Source: a virus. Taken from it: a DNA stretch of 41,875 nucleotides. The translations under genes and the position numbers were made by a program. The notes beneath the pieces are model-generated. The model had not been told where the DNA came from. It ran no database searches and worked only from the letters and a program-made list of their open reading frames with translations. The stretch spans positions 1 to 41,875 of the IMG/VR virus record IMGVR_UViG_3300037296_000020. One strand, written 5' to 3'. This document shows positions 21,641-28,941 of this stretch, piece after piece (position 1 is the stretch's first letter; each line of letters starts with the position of its first letter).

Positions 21641-21949
21641 TTAACGCATTATAGCAATAGGCTCTACAAAAGGTTTAATAACCCCATCCTTAGTGTACCA
21701 TGCTAACCCACCCCCTTTTAAGTACACAGTCATACCTGTGCTAAAGGCGTGTAAAATAGCAGATAACCGAGACATTGTAGCACGTGTCAGCCAACCACAA
21801 TGTGAGATATGTAGTGCACCTGTTTCGTCTATCCACGCAATTTTATTACCATGTAAGTACACCGCCCTATCCTTTACAGTAGTATTAGTAATCGTAACAT
21901 TACGTTTATTAACAAATGCTAGCGCAATTTTATCATCTATCTTTGACAT
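21641..21949 (-). CDS. Hypothetical early protein
   Basis: A 102-residue protein, start at 21949 (AGGTGG 5 bases upstream); three extra in-frame codons upstream are unlikely. It is beta-rich with repeated short hairpins (VYLHGNKIAWIDETGALHIS, then VYLKGGGLAWYTKDGVIKP), which look like two copies of a V-Y-L-x-G-x-x-x-A-W unit. It probably binds nucleic acid or protein; unnamed. Confidence 0.7.
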   Translation of the reverse strand: MSKIDDKIALAFVNKRNVTITNTTVKDRAVYLHGNKIAWIDETGALHISHCGWLTRATMSRLSAILHAFSTGMTVYLKGGGLAWYTKDGVIKPFVEPIAIMR

Positions 21950-21950
21950 A

Positions 21951-22145
21951 TTAACCACCTATAAATTGAGTTATTAAGAAGAAGCCTACAATTAGTACAG
22001 CTATAAACGTAAGTAGCCACCTAAGCAACGTAAAGGCTGACAGGGACGCTTTAGACACGTACCCCGTAGTACCGCCCATGTAAGTGTTAAAGTGCTTGTC
22101 ACCACGCTTGAGTGCGCCATTAGTGTGCTTGTTACGTAGACTCAT
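21951..22145 (-). CDS. Small single-pass membrane protein
   Basis: A 64-residue protein with a basic N-terminus (MSLRNKHTNGALKRGDKHF) and one strong membrane segment near residues 40-62 (LRWLLTFIAVLIVGFFLITQ). ATG overlaps the stop of the preceding gene (ATGA). The N-terminus is probably cytoplasmic by the positive-inside rule. Function unknown. Confidence 0.7.
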   Translation of the reverse strand: MSLRNKHTNGALKRGDKHFNTYMGGTTGYVSKASLSAFTLLRWLLTFIAVLIVGFFLITQFIGG

Positions 22146-22795
22146 AACTCACCCCAGTGCACACCGCACGTATTTAGGTGTCCTATCATGATTAGACGTG
22201 CAAGTACAACGCCACCTTCCGTTAATGCTTTGATGCCCTCACATTCTGATAACAGCAGCTCAGTATTAGCACGTTGGTCTACACAAAAGTCATTGTTATC
22301 ACGGTAGTAATGCACCTGACCAACTGTATCAGCATAGACTGCAAAGAATGTCATTAAGGCTTGCGCCTCAGTGTAACCGTTATTGATAGCGTACATATAC
22401 ACACGTTTAGCCATTAAACAATTCAGGTACAGTTCATCAGCTAATTTAGTAGTACCACGCCCATTGCGGTACTCCCTTGCGTGGTCAACATCATGTAACG
22501 CTCGGTACGCAAGGTTAGTTTGAGGTGAGAAGTACAGCAACGCACCATCATTAGCACCATTGAACACTTTAAACGTGCTATCAGTGCCTAGGGCTTCCTC
22601 ATACATGGCGTAGATATCACGACCACATTCAGGTACATCCATAGCAGTGTACTCAAAGCGGATTGCGCTGTCTACGTCTTGAATACCACGTTGTAGGGCT
22701 GCAAAGAAGATAACATCAGCTAGCACACGGTCTACAGATTGAGTAGGACGTGGGCGTGCTGCTATAATGTTACGCATAGTTTTTGAGTATGACAT
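22142..22795 (-). CDS. Hypothetical early protein with H-D-x-x-H motif
   Basis: A 217-residue helical protein. The motif ALHDVDHAREY (about residues 98-108) plus further His residues (VHYYRDN, LIMIGHLNTCGVHWG) could bind a metal. It is the second gene of the early operon. Similar proteins occur in phages without an assigned role; a hydrolase is possible, but the spacing does not match a family I can name with confidence. Confidence 0.75.
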   Translation of the reverse strand: MSYSKTMRNIIAARPRPTQSVDRVLADVIFFAALQRGIQDVDSAIRFEYTAMDVPECGRDIYAMYEEALGTDSTFKVFNGANDGALLYFSPQTNLAYRALHDVDHAREYRNGRGTTKLADELYLNCLMAKRVYMYAINNGYTEAQALMTFFAVYADTVGQVHYYRDNNDFCVDQRANTELLLSECEGIKALTEGGVVLARLIMIGHLNTCGVHWGEL

Positions 22796-22851
22796 GGTTG
22801 TTCTCCGTTGGATATTCGATTAGGTCTAACAGTACCAAAATTGATACACTG

Positions 22852-22874
22852 CTGCTAACTCATAGAATTAGCAG
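22852..22874 (-). other. Weak intergenic hairpin
   Basis: CTGCTAA and TTAGCAG form a 7-bp stem with a 9-base loop in the 90-nt gap between the first two early genes. No T-run follows on the minus strand. It could be an RNA-processing or translation-control element. Confidence 0.3.
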
Positions 22875-22885
22875 GATGTATTAAC

Positions 22886-23182
22886 TTAGTAGTAACGCCC
22901 TACAATAACAGCCTCACAGCAGGGTGTGTACTTAATTAATGTACCACTTGACCATGTGCAATGGCTAGCAGCATCCCACCCCTTGAATGGGCTGTCAGCC
23001 TCAAGCGGTGCTACCCATGCACTATCAAAAGCAGGGAAGTCAGCAAGGGCATGTACTTGTCCACGGTACATGAAGTACGAACCTTCATCAGCACCTTCGT
23101 AATCAAAGTCAGCTTGCTGTGCTGGCGTTAGCTCATACCAGTCTAACAATGGGCGTGGTTGGTTATTAGTAATGATTTGCAT
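22886..23182 (-). CDS. First early protein, hypothetical
   Basis: A 98-residue acidic protein (MQIITNNQPRPLLDWYEL...). The pattern LLDWYELTPAQQADFDY then SYFMYRGQVHALADF is found in small early proteins of many phages and mobile elements, none with a role I can state. It is the first gene after the three sigma70 promoters, the slot T7 uses for host-defence countermeasures (Ocr), so an anti-defence job is a position-based guess. AAGGA is 6 bases before ATG. The mRNA leader is about 490-740 nt. Confidence 0.75.
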   Translation of the reverse strand: MQIITNNQPRPLLDWYELTPAQQADFDYEGADEGSYFMYRGQVHALADFPAFDSAWVAPLEADSPFKGWDAASHCTWSSGTLIKYTPCCEAVIVGRYY

Positions 23183-23242
23183 GGTTATTCCTTATATTAT
23201 GCTGGATTGCATACAACATAAACCCCCTAGAAGTCTATCTTG

Positions 23243-23275
23243 TATGCAAGCCCATAACTGGTACAGGCTTGCATA
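23243..23275 (-). other. Leader hairpin before the first early gene
   Basis: TATGCAAGCC and GGCTTGCATA form a perfect 10-bp stem around a 13-base loop, about 60 nt upstream of the first early ATG. No T-run follows, so RNase III cleavage, mRNA stabilisation or translation control are more likely than termination. Confidence 0.5.
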
Positions 23276-23601
23276 TATCCATTAACGTAGGTAGCACGCT
23301 GTATATTGAGAGCTGCTACGCCCTTTACCAACATACGAGAAATGTTGTTAAATAGTGTTTAACCCAAGCTGATAACAAGATACTACTACCTCACGAGCTA
23401 TGTTAGCGTTATATACGGTCAGTCATCACATGATGCTTACTGGTGATATGGTGCTGTATACATTAGACGTGTAGTCGGCGGTAAGTACAGGCTATCAAGT
23501 TGTTTAAATAGTAGAGTTATCAACATCGTCTGTTAACAACTGTATAACGTGACCTTATTCTATATCGTCCTATATACTGCTACAGGCATAAGGTGTATGC
23601 T

Positions 23602-23666
23602 GTTAAGGGACTAGGTATTGGTTGGCTTTATCAGTGTGCTAGAAGCCTGACCTTGTGTCCCTTAAC
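23602..23666 (-). other. Inverted repeat at the predicted 5' end of early mRNA
   Basis: GTTAAGGGAC and GTCCCTTAAC are perfect 10-bp arms separated by 45 nt. The predicted start of the most downstream early promoter is only a few bases upstream, so this RNA would begin with a closed stem, a common 5' stabiliser. Confidence 0.45.
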
Positions 23667-23675
23667 TTGCTTACT

Positions 23676-23703
23676 ATCTTATCATACTTTATCAGTATGT
23701 CAA
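23676..23703 (-). promoter_or_regulatory. Host sigma70 early promoter 3
   Basis: Minus strand TTGACA (perfect -35), 16-base spacer, TAAGAT (-10, 4 of 6). It faces the early genes. Confidence 0.65.
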
Positions 23704-23785
23704 ACTCTAAATTGTAACTGGTTTGTAAGTAGTAAGCAGTGATTTTAAATAGTGTACTAAGTAGTCGTCCTACCCAGTGATTCCT

Positions 23786-23813
23786 ATTATACAGCCTTAT
23801 CTACCCTTGTCAA
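23786..23813 (-). promoter_or_regulatory. Host sigma70 early promoter 2
   Basis: Minus strand TTGACA, 16-base spacer, TATAAT: both elements match the consensus fully. It faces the early genes and is the strongest of the three on paper. Confidence 0.85.
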
Positions 23814-23925
23814 TACCTTATTTAAATATTATTTAAACTATTTAATAAGTAAGTAAATAAGCTGTTATATAGTGTAGCTAGCCTCATCGGTCTAGCTGGT
23901 CGCTGTATGTTGCTGCGATAGGTGA

Positions 23926-23954
23926 ATGATAGAACATACGTACAAGCATGTCAA
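23926..23954 (-). promoter_or_regulatory. Host sigma70 early promoter 1
   Basis: Minus strand TTGACA, 17-base spacer, TATCAT (5 of 6). With the next two it forms a tandem triplet like A1-A3 of T7. Confidence 0.8.
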
Positions 23955-24090
23955 ATACTATTTAATAAATAAGTGCAATAAGATGAAATTAATTAATAAT
24001 CCCTGCTGAATCAAGGGCTTATAAGCCTAAATAGTTAAGTGGTTGATTTATATAGGATTAATCTACTAAGCAATCGTATTTCAAATCATA

Positions 24091-24136
24091 TAAGTGTATG
24101 ATTATAAAGGGATTAATCAGAAGTCGGACGTATAAG
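24091..24136 (+). promoter_or_regulatory. Opposite-facing copy D of the phage promoter module
   Basis: Plus strand: TAAGTGT, 21 nt, AGAAGTCGGACGTATAAG. The core is identical to copies A-C and the upstream box (5 of 7 bases matching TAAGTAC, followed by ATGAT as in copy A) is at the same distance. It points away from the early genes, toward the terminase end, with no gene on that strand. Confidence 0.65.
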
Positions 24137-24162
24137 AAATAAAGAAATAAAGATACCGAAGG

Positions 24163-24839
24163 ATACCTAAAGCTATGTTATATAAGTATACCTAGGCAAG
24201 TACAGATAGACGATGCATAAGGATAGGCAGTAGCTAGCTAAGGATACCTATAGCTATAGATAGAACGCCTGCGTGTGAATACCATAGTACGATATGAATA
24301 TCAATACATAATACATATAAGTACACATAAATAAATCTATACATACCTTATCAGTAGGATACCTAGCATACCGTATTAGTACATACAAGCGATATAATGT
24401 AAAGATATCTATATATATACTTATATAATAGTAATAGCCTAGCAATCCCTTATATACCAATACATCGGTACAATAGAAGATACACAGATATATCAATTTG
24501 ATGAGATAGAATACTTCTGATGCAATGGTAGCTGAATGATATACAATAGCTTAGAACGCAATACAGAGCGATATAGAACCTATTGACTTATATCATAGAA
24601 GTATGCTAGGAATCTCCTTAGAAGTCCCTGTACTATTGTTATAATGAAGTCAAGAGTATTCATTACTATCCTATCGATTAGCACAATAAGACAATAAAGG
24701 CAAGCCCACACAAGTATACATACAATCCAGCGCTACCCTATAATATCCTAGGATACTACTGAGTTACTCTATGTTATACCTATCTATATACCTATCGATA
24801 CCTATATAGTTATACTAATGTACTCTATGATATACCTAT
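24163..24839 (+). repeat. Dispersed ATACCT(A) short repeats
   Basis: The word ATACCTA or ATACCTTA occurs at 24163, 24188, 24244, 24343, 24359, 24776, 24788, 24798 and 24832, always in the same orientation, with 10-12 base spacing in the 24776-24805 cluster. One copy reads CCTAAAG, the sequence of the short repeats flanking T7 genome ends. This suggests a terminal short-repeat region used in packaging or end replication; by composition alone AT-rich DNA would not favour one strand. Confidence 0.5.
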
Positions 24840-24978
24840 GATGATACTCTATAGCTTCTCATTGGCTATCTAAGCGATTCTATTAGTACATGTACACGTA
24901 TGTACCTATATAATGCTAAGGACTCGCTAGCGGTATCCTATGGCTGTACAGTGCTATACAATTAATTGATTAACTAGT

Positions 24979-25008
24979 TTGACAATGATTATGTACCTAT
25001 GCAATAAT
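24979..25008 (+). promoter_or_regulatory. Possible plus-strand sigma70 promoter
   Basis: TTGACA, 18-base spacer, AATAAT (5 of 6) on the plus strand. It would read antisense toward the 3' end of the late genes. In AT-rich DNA this could be chance. Confidence 0.3.
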
Positions 25009-25248
25009 ACTCACATGTTAAGCAATCCCAGACGTACACACAAGCATTATATGTGTACTAAGGGTTCTCAGCAGGTCTAGGCTCTAATCAGGGGCTATGG
25101 GGGAACTCGGCTGCGCTCCAGTGGGGATACCCTCTCACAAATCTCTACCAAAAATTGAGTTGTGACATAGTACTCCCCGATGGAACCTCATAGCAATAGC
25201 CACAGTACCTACGATAACTTGATGTAGATACCTTCACGATACTTAATC

Positions 25249-25383
25249 TTACTCATCTTTAGGTTCCTTATGTACTAGGCGACGGAGAACCTCATTGAAG
25301 CTCTCCCCACCCTGCTTGAGTTCACGTAAAGCCTGATGAACATCGTTGGTTACTTCAATACGTACCTTAGCTTCATAGCTCAC
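25249..25383 (-). CDS. Small ribbon-helix-helix-like protein
   Basis: A 44-residue protein read from a GTG at 25383 that overlaps the stop of the upstream gene (GTGA), with GGGGG 7 bases upstream. The sequence AKVRIEVTNDVHQALRELKQ then GESFNEVLRRLV has one beta strand and two helices as in MetJ/Arc/CopG-type DNA-binding proteins. An ATG at 25470 in the same frame would add 29 unconvincing residues. It is the last late gene before the gene-free region and might bind the genome end or a promoter there; this is inference. Confidence 0.6.
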   Translation of the reverse strand: MSYEAKVRIEVTNDVHQALRELKQGGESFNEVLRRLVHKEPKDE

Positions 25384-25589
25384 TTCAGAACCCCCAGAGC
25401 TGTACGCAATGCTAGCAAGTCTAACTGCACACCCGTAAGCACTGCTGCTACACGAGGCTGGTACCTCCACTTAGATTTACTATTTACTGCCTGAGCAATA
25501 GCCACGGCACCCTGTACTTCAGGCAACACAACTTTAGCAACACGTGCTGCTTGCTTCAACTTATCGAATAGTACACTAAATTTACTCAT
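25380..25589 (-). CDS. Hypothetical late protein
   Basis: A 69-residue basic helical protein (MSKFSVLFDKLKQAARVAKV...) with a hydrophobic Val/Ala/Leu-rich middle and end but no clear membrane segment. AAGGAGG lies upstream, and the ATG overlaps the stop of the preceding peptide. It is part of a chain of four overlapping tiny genes after the large terminase. Function unknown. Confidence 0.65.
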   Translation of the reverse strand: MSKFSVLFDKLKQAARVAKVVLPEVQGAVAIAQAVNSKSKWRYQPRVAAVLTGVQLDLLALRTALGVLK

Positions 25590-25698
25590 TAATCTTATCC
25601 TCCTTAAATATCGTACACTCTTTATTTGTAAAGCTCCACATCCAGAGCACCCAACTGAACACTAAGAACGTCCATAGTGAAATCTGTACATACAGCAT
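25582..25698 (-). CDS. 38-residue membrane peptide
   Basis: AAGGAGG 4 bases before ATG. MLYVQISLWTFLVFSWVLWM forms one membrane helix, followed by a charged tail (KECTIFKEDKINE). The stop overlaps the next start. No separate spanin pair is visible in this genome, so these late membrane peptides are candidates for a lysis role, though the cytoplasmic or periplasmic part is too short for a classical Rz. Confidence 0.55.
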   Translation of the reverse strand: MLYVQISLWTFLVFSWVLWMWSFTNKECTIFKEDKINE

Positions 25699-25707
25699 AA
25701 TACCTCC

Positions 25708-25779
25708 TTAACGCTTAGGGCGTTTGATTCCCCATAAAAATAGTAGTAAACATGCTACTAACTGTATGATTACTTCCAT
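25708..25779 (-). CDS. 23-residue membrane peptide
   Basis: GGAG 6 bases before ATG. MEVIIQLVACLLLFLWGIKR then PKR: one hydrophobic helix with a basic end. It overlaps the end of the large terminase gene by 10 bases. It could be a lysis accessory or simply a small late membrane peptide. Confidence 0.5.
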   Translation of the reverse strand: MEVIIQLVACLLLFLWGIKRPKR

Positions 25780-27701
25780 CTTTTACTCCTACGTCTACGT
25801 GGCTTACCACCACCGAATTGATTAAGGATATTAATATCGTATCCCATTGGATTCTGCATGAACCCTTTAACGAACGCTTCATCACGTTCAACCTGTAACT
25901 TCTCCTCATCCCTACTTAACAGAGGGGAGAGTGTTTCTACTAGTCGTTGTATACAATCAGCTCTATCATCATGTACTAGGGAGTTCCTATCATAGGTAAT
26001 GTTACCCATCTGCTGAAACGCAGAGAACTGTAACCGCTTCTCAGGGTTATGCTTCTGACAGTACATCCAGTCATCTTCAATAGCTTGAACTGTTACTACT
26101 AATTTGTGCCTACGTGTAATCGGGGAGATAGTATCAATAATACGTTTCTCCTTCTGACCAGTGACGTAGTACTCTGTTATACCCATCAGAGAGAGCGTAC
26201 GCTCAAGCTCACGGTGATTTAGACCTAATCTGGTACACATGGGTTGCACTTGCTCGTGCTGCTGCTTAGCGAGGTTCCTGAGAGCTTCTAGACGTTCTAC
26301 GAATAGTGCTGCTACAGTACCATGACCCATGTTCTTCTCAATGTCAAGTACTTGGATATCTAGACTAATCATCTTCTCAATAACAGATTCAATGTTCGGT
26401 CTAGTTGTACCACCTACGAAACCACCTGTACTAAGTAAATAGATGTACGAGTTCGTGGCACCACCAGCAGCGAAGGATAGTTCATCACCACCTGCACCCG
26501 CAGGGTCAAGTGTCATAACCTTTCTATCGAAGCCAATGAAGTTATCCGATACACCACTCGCGTAGTACATACGGTTATCCTTCACGTTAGGCTTACTGTC
26601 CTTGATTAACTTAGTAGGCGTTGCAGCCCAGTGTAGCTTCTCTGGTACGCTGTTGTTGTCACAGTCTAGTACTATCATATCAGATAGCTTAATCTTAGTT
26701 CTGAGGGCATCTGAGAGCGTTGTATCTAGCATGTACTGTAATGAGAAACCTTCTTCTCCGTACTCCAGCTCCTTCTCTTGTAGGACACTCTCGTTGATGT
26801 GACCATCATCCGTAGGTTGTCCACGTGTACCTTCAATACCACCACCTGTCTGTAGTTCTGGGTCTTTGATAAGCCCCTGCATAATCATAGGCGCAATCGT
26901 TATACCTGCCCCGTAACGCTCTAGTTCTACATCAGTGGGATAACGCCCGCACCATACACGTACATCGTAACCACGGGCAGGTAGGAGCCGATAAATACTA
27001 TCCTTAGTCTGAGGTGTACCTAAGTACATAACCTCACCTGTAATACAGATAGCTGCGAACTCTTTAATAAGTACTTGTAGCTTTGCACGCTCAGTCTGTG
27101 TTGTACTGTTACGTTGAGTCTCTACGTCATCTGCTAGGATGAAGTCTGCACGCATACCCTGTAGGTTAGCCGTGATGCCCACACAGGCCACTGAAGCAGT
27201 CTTATCGATACCCTTGAGGCTGTAATGCACATCAAAGGAACTGATGGACGTTCTATCGCCTTTGGCAACGTCTGGTCTTAACCAGCACAAGATACTCCAG
27301 TTATTAATCATACGAATGATAAGTAAGGAGATATCGGATGCTTGCTTCTCACCACCTGATACAATTAGAATATTAGTTGTAGGGTCTTGTATAAGTAACC
27401 AGATGGAGTACAAGGCTGCTAGGGTGGACTTAGCCTGTCCCCGTTGTGCTTGTACCATCCGCTTAGCGCGACCCTTCTGCATGAACTCAGCGATATCTGC
27501 TTGGATAACACTGAGCTTGAACCCTAGGTACATCATACCCAGTTCAGCAAAAGCTCGGAAGTCAGTGAACGTACTACCGAACATCATGCTCAGTTCTTCA
27601 CGCTTAACTTTAGGAATCTCATGCGGGTATTCATTCCACACACGCGCCTCCTTAGTAAGCATCGTCAAACGACGAGCTACCTGTTCAGTAATAAAACTCA
27701 T
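25770..27701 (-). CDS. Terminase large subunit (packaging ATPase-nuclease)
   Basis: A 643-residue T7 gp19-type motor. Walker A is QRGQAKST (87-94), Walker B FILADDVE (187-194), and the nuclease domain begins with the acidic motif MTLDPAGAGGDE (D399), with further acidic residues in VLDIEKNMGHG (about 451-461). The Lys/Arg-rich end (GKPRRRRSKRWK) is typical. It docks on the portal and cuts concatemers into genome units. No inserts or frame breaks are seen. It follows the small terminase with 16 bases between them. Confidence 0.95.
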   Translation of the reverse strand: MSFITEQVARRLTMLTKEARVWNEYPHEIPKVKREELSMMFGSTFTDFRAFAELGMMYLGFKLSVIQADIAEFMQKGRAKRMVQAQRGQAKSTLAALYSIWLLIQDPTTNILIVSGGEKQASDISLLIIRMINNWSILCWLRPDVAKGDRTSISSFDVHYSLKGIDKTASVACVGITANLQGMRADFILADDVETQRNSTTQTERAKLQVLIKEFAAICITGEVMYLGTPQTKDSIYRLLPARGYDVRVWCGRYPTDVELERYGAGITIAPMIMQGLIKDPELQTGGGIEGTRGQPTDDGHINESVLQEKELEYGEEGFSLQYMLDTTLSDALRTKIKLSDMIVLDCDNNSVPEKLHWAATPTKLIKDSKPNVKDNRMYYASGVSDNFIGFDRKVMTLDPAGAGGDELSFAAGGATNSYIYLLSTGGFVGGTTRPNIESVIEKMISLDIQVLDIEKNMGHGTVAALFVERLEALRNLAKQQHEQVQPMCTRLGLNHRELERTLSLMGITEYYVTGQKEKRIIDTISPITRRHKLVVTVQAIEDDWMYCQKHNPEKRLQFSAFQQMGNITYDRNSLVHDDRADCIQRLVETLSPLLSRDEEKLQVERDEAFVKGFMQNPMGYDINILNQFGGGKPRRRRSKRWK

Positions 27702-27717
27702 ACTATCCCCTATGGAA

Positions 27718-28038
27718 TTAAGTTAACCATGATGCCTTCTCAATATCCTCATCTGAGGCTACTAGTAGGTTCGCTGCAATAGCAACACGCTGTGCCTCTA
27801 AGTCAGCAGCGAACTCTGCGTTGAGTTCAGATACTTCTTCTGAGTCTGGTGCTGCTGAAATGTTATTCATCTTTAGAAATGCGATGATGTTAGCCACCTC
27901 ACCAGTAGCTAAGGGTAACTTAAAGTCATCCTCATCTTCTGGGTTAGTGGTACTGTCCCGCACACGTGAGCTTAGGTACTTAGCGATATCTCCGTGGAGT
28001 TCTTCTAAGGCACCTACACTTGCACTTTTCTTACTCAT
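27718..28038 (-). CDS. Terminase small subunit (DNA maturase A)
   Basis: A 106-residue protein with start at 28038 (GGGAGG 4 bases upstream); an upstream in-frame ATG lies inside the endolysin gene. It is acidic and helical (LEELHGDIAKYLSSRV, GEVANIIAFLKMNNIS, SEEVSELNAEFAADLEAQ), matching T7 gp18-like small subunits, which recognise the concatemer junction. Its place right before the large subunit supports the call. Confidence 0.85.
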   Translation of the reverse strand: MSKKSASVGALEELHGDIAKYLSSRVRDSTTNPEDEDDFKLPLATGEVANIIAFLKMNNISAAPDSEEVSELNAEFAADLEAQRVAIAANLLVASDEDIEKASWLT

Positions 28039-28048
28039 ACTACCTCCC

Positions 28049-28612
28049 TTAGCTCCGTAGCGCCTTCTCAAAAATCATAGCATAACCTGCAATTAAGTCA
28101 GCCTTATCTGTGCCGTTAACAATCTTACGGGCGCGTACATAACTAGCTTTATTGTAGCGATATACAGGACACTTCCGATGGAAGCCTACACCAGTGAACC
28201 AACCGAACACCATACCCTTAATCATAATCTCTGATGCAATATCAGGGTCTAGTAGGCTGTTAGGGTCAGTAACGAGGTCAATACCTAACAACTTACCAAC
28301 ACGTACCTTGTTCTCTAACCAAGTTAGCTGGACATAGCCCATACCTACGTGTGGGTAGTACCGCTTACTACGTAAGTACGCCTCACCACCACGTTCTTTA
28401 ATAGGTAACATATCTCGAACCATAACACCATTCTGGACATAACCTGTTTCATGGTATGCTGTAGCTAATACATAAGCTGCTTCAGGGTAAGTAAGGACGA
28501 ACTCCTCACAACGTTGTACTAGATAATTTAATGAATCTACCTGTATAACACTCAGGGAACCACCGAACAACTCCTCACGAAGCACATCGAAACTACTCTT
28601 TGTTAGAACCAT
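28049..28612 (-). CDS. Endolysin, GH19/lysozyme-like
   Basis: A 187-residue protein. The catalytic-type motif AYHETG (52-57, E55) and the chitinase-like GMGYVQLTW (90-98) with downstream GMVFGWFTGVG fit the GH19-like endolysins that cleave the peptidoglycan glycan chain. There is no signal peptide, so export needs the holin. GGAGG is 8-9 bases from ATG, within the holin gene end (20-base overlap). The order holin, endolysin, small terminase, large terminase is compact. Confidence 0.88.
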   Translation of the reverse strand: MVLTKSSFDVLREELFGGSLSVIQVDSLNYLVQRCEEFVLTYPEAAYVLATAYHETGYVQNGVMVRDMLPIKERGGEAYLRSKRYYPHVGMGYVQLTWLENKVRVGKLLGIDLVTDPNSLLDPDIASEIMIKGMVFGWFTGVGFHRKCPVYRYNKASYVRARKIVNGTDKADLIAGYAMIFEKALRS

Positions 28613-28928
28613 TGCTCTTACCTCCTAGCTTACTCTCCAAGAACTCTACAGTACGAGTTGTACCGTACCAGCCAATAGCACCACCGATGCCACTGCTTAC
28701 TTCCAATGGGATATCCATAACTAACAGTACGCTTAGGAAACCTAAACTTACTGTAGCTAAGATAGCAAAGACACCACAAAGTAGTGCCTCTGACCATACG
28801 AATTTACCTGCACTCCGCATACGAAGCGATGCTACAACCATAGCTGTAGTACCACTCATAAGCGGAAATTTATCTAAACCTATCCACCATAGAACAGCAG
28901 CAGCATAGACCTGTTCTATAACAGACAT
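28593..28928 (-). CDS. Holin
   Basis: A 111-residue membrane protein with about three hydrophobic segments (near 22-38, 46-70 and 76-90) and a charged C-terminus (SKLGGKSNGSNKE). The end GAIGWYGTTRTVEFLESKLG resembles phage lambda-superfamily holins. It overlaps the endolysin gene, the standard lysis pairing. AAGGAG is 6 bases from ATG. It forms the hole that releases endolysin at lysis time. Confidence 0.85.
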   Translation of the reverse strand: MSVIEQVYAAAVLWWIGLDKFPLMSGTTAMVVASLRMRSAGKFVWSEALLCGVFAILATVSLGFLSVLLVMDIPLEVSSGIGGAIGWYGTTRTVEFLESKLGGKSNGSNKE

Positions 28929-28941
28929 AATTTCTCCTTAT

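Larger units (their letters stand above)
23183..25248. other. Two-kilobase gene-free region with promoters, repeats and probable genome ends
   Basis: No ORF here has both a ribosome site and protein-like composition. It separates the last late gene from the first early gene, the place where linear T7-like genomes begin and end. It holds three sigma70 promoters, leader hairpins, an opposite-facing copy of the 46-bp module, a plus-strand sigma70-like sequence, and an AT-rich part (about 24130-24860) with many ATACCTA words. Part of it is expected to be the direct terminal repeat, collapsed in this assembly. Confidence 0.7.

Noticed and set aside
24254-24496. 80-residue minus-strand ORF in the AT-rich region
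   Set aside because: Its translation is mostly Tyr, Ile and Leu, as expected from AT-rich repeats, it has no ribosome site, and it lies in the probable genome-end region.
25715-25909. 64-residue minus-strand ORF over the end of the large terminase
   Set aside because: It overlaps the terminase C-terminus in another frame; the 23-residue ORF at 25779 has the ribosome site instead.
27244-27726. 160-residue plus-strand ORF
   Set aside because: It is antisense to the ATPase domain of the large terminase; no plus-strand operon or ribosome site is present.
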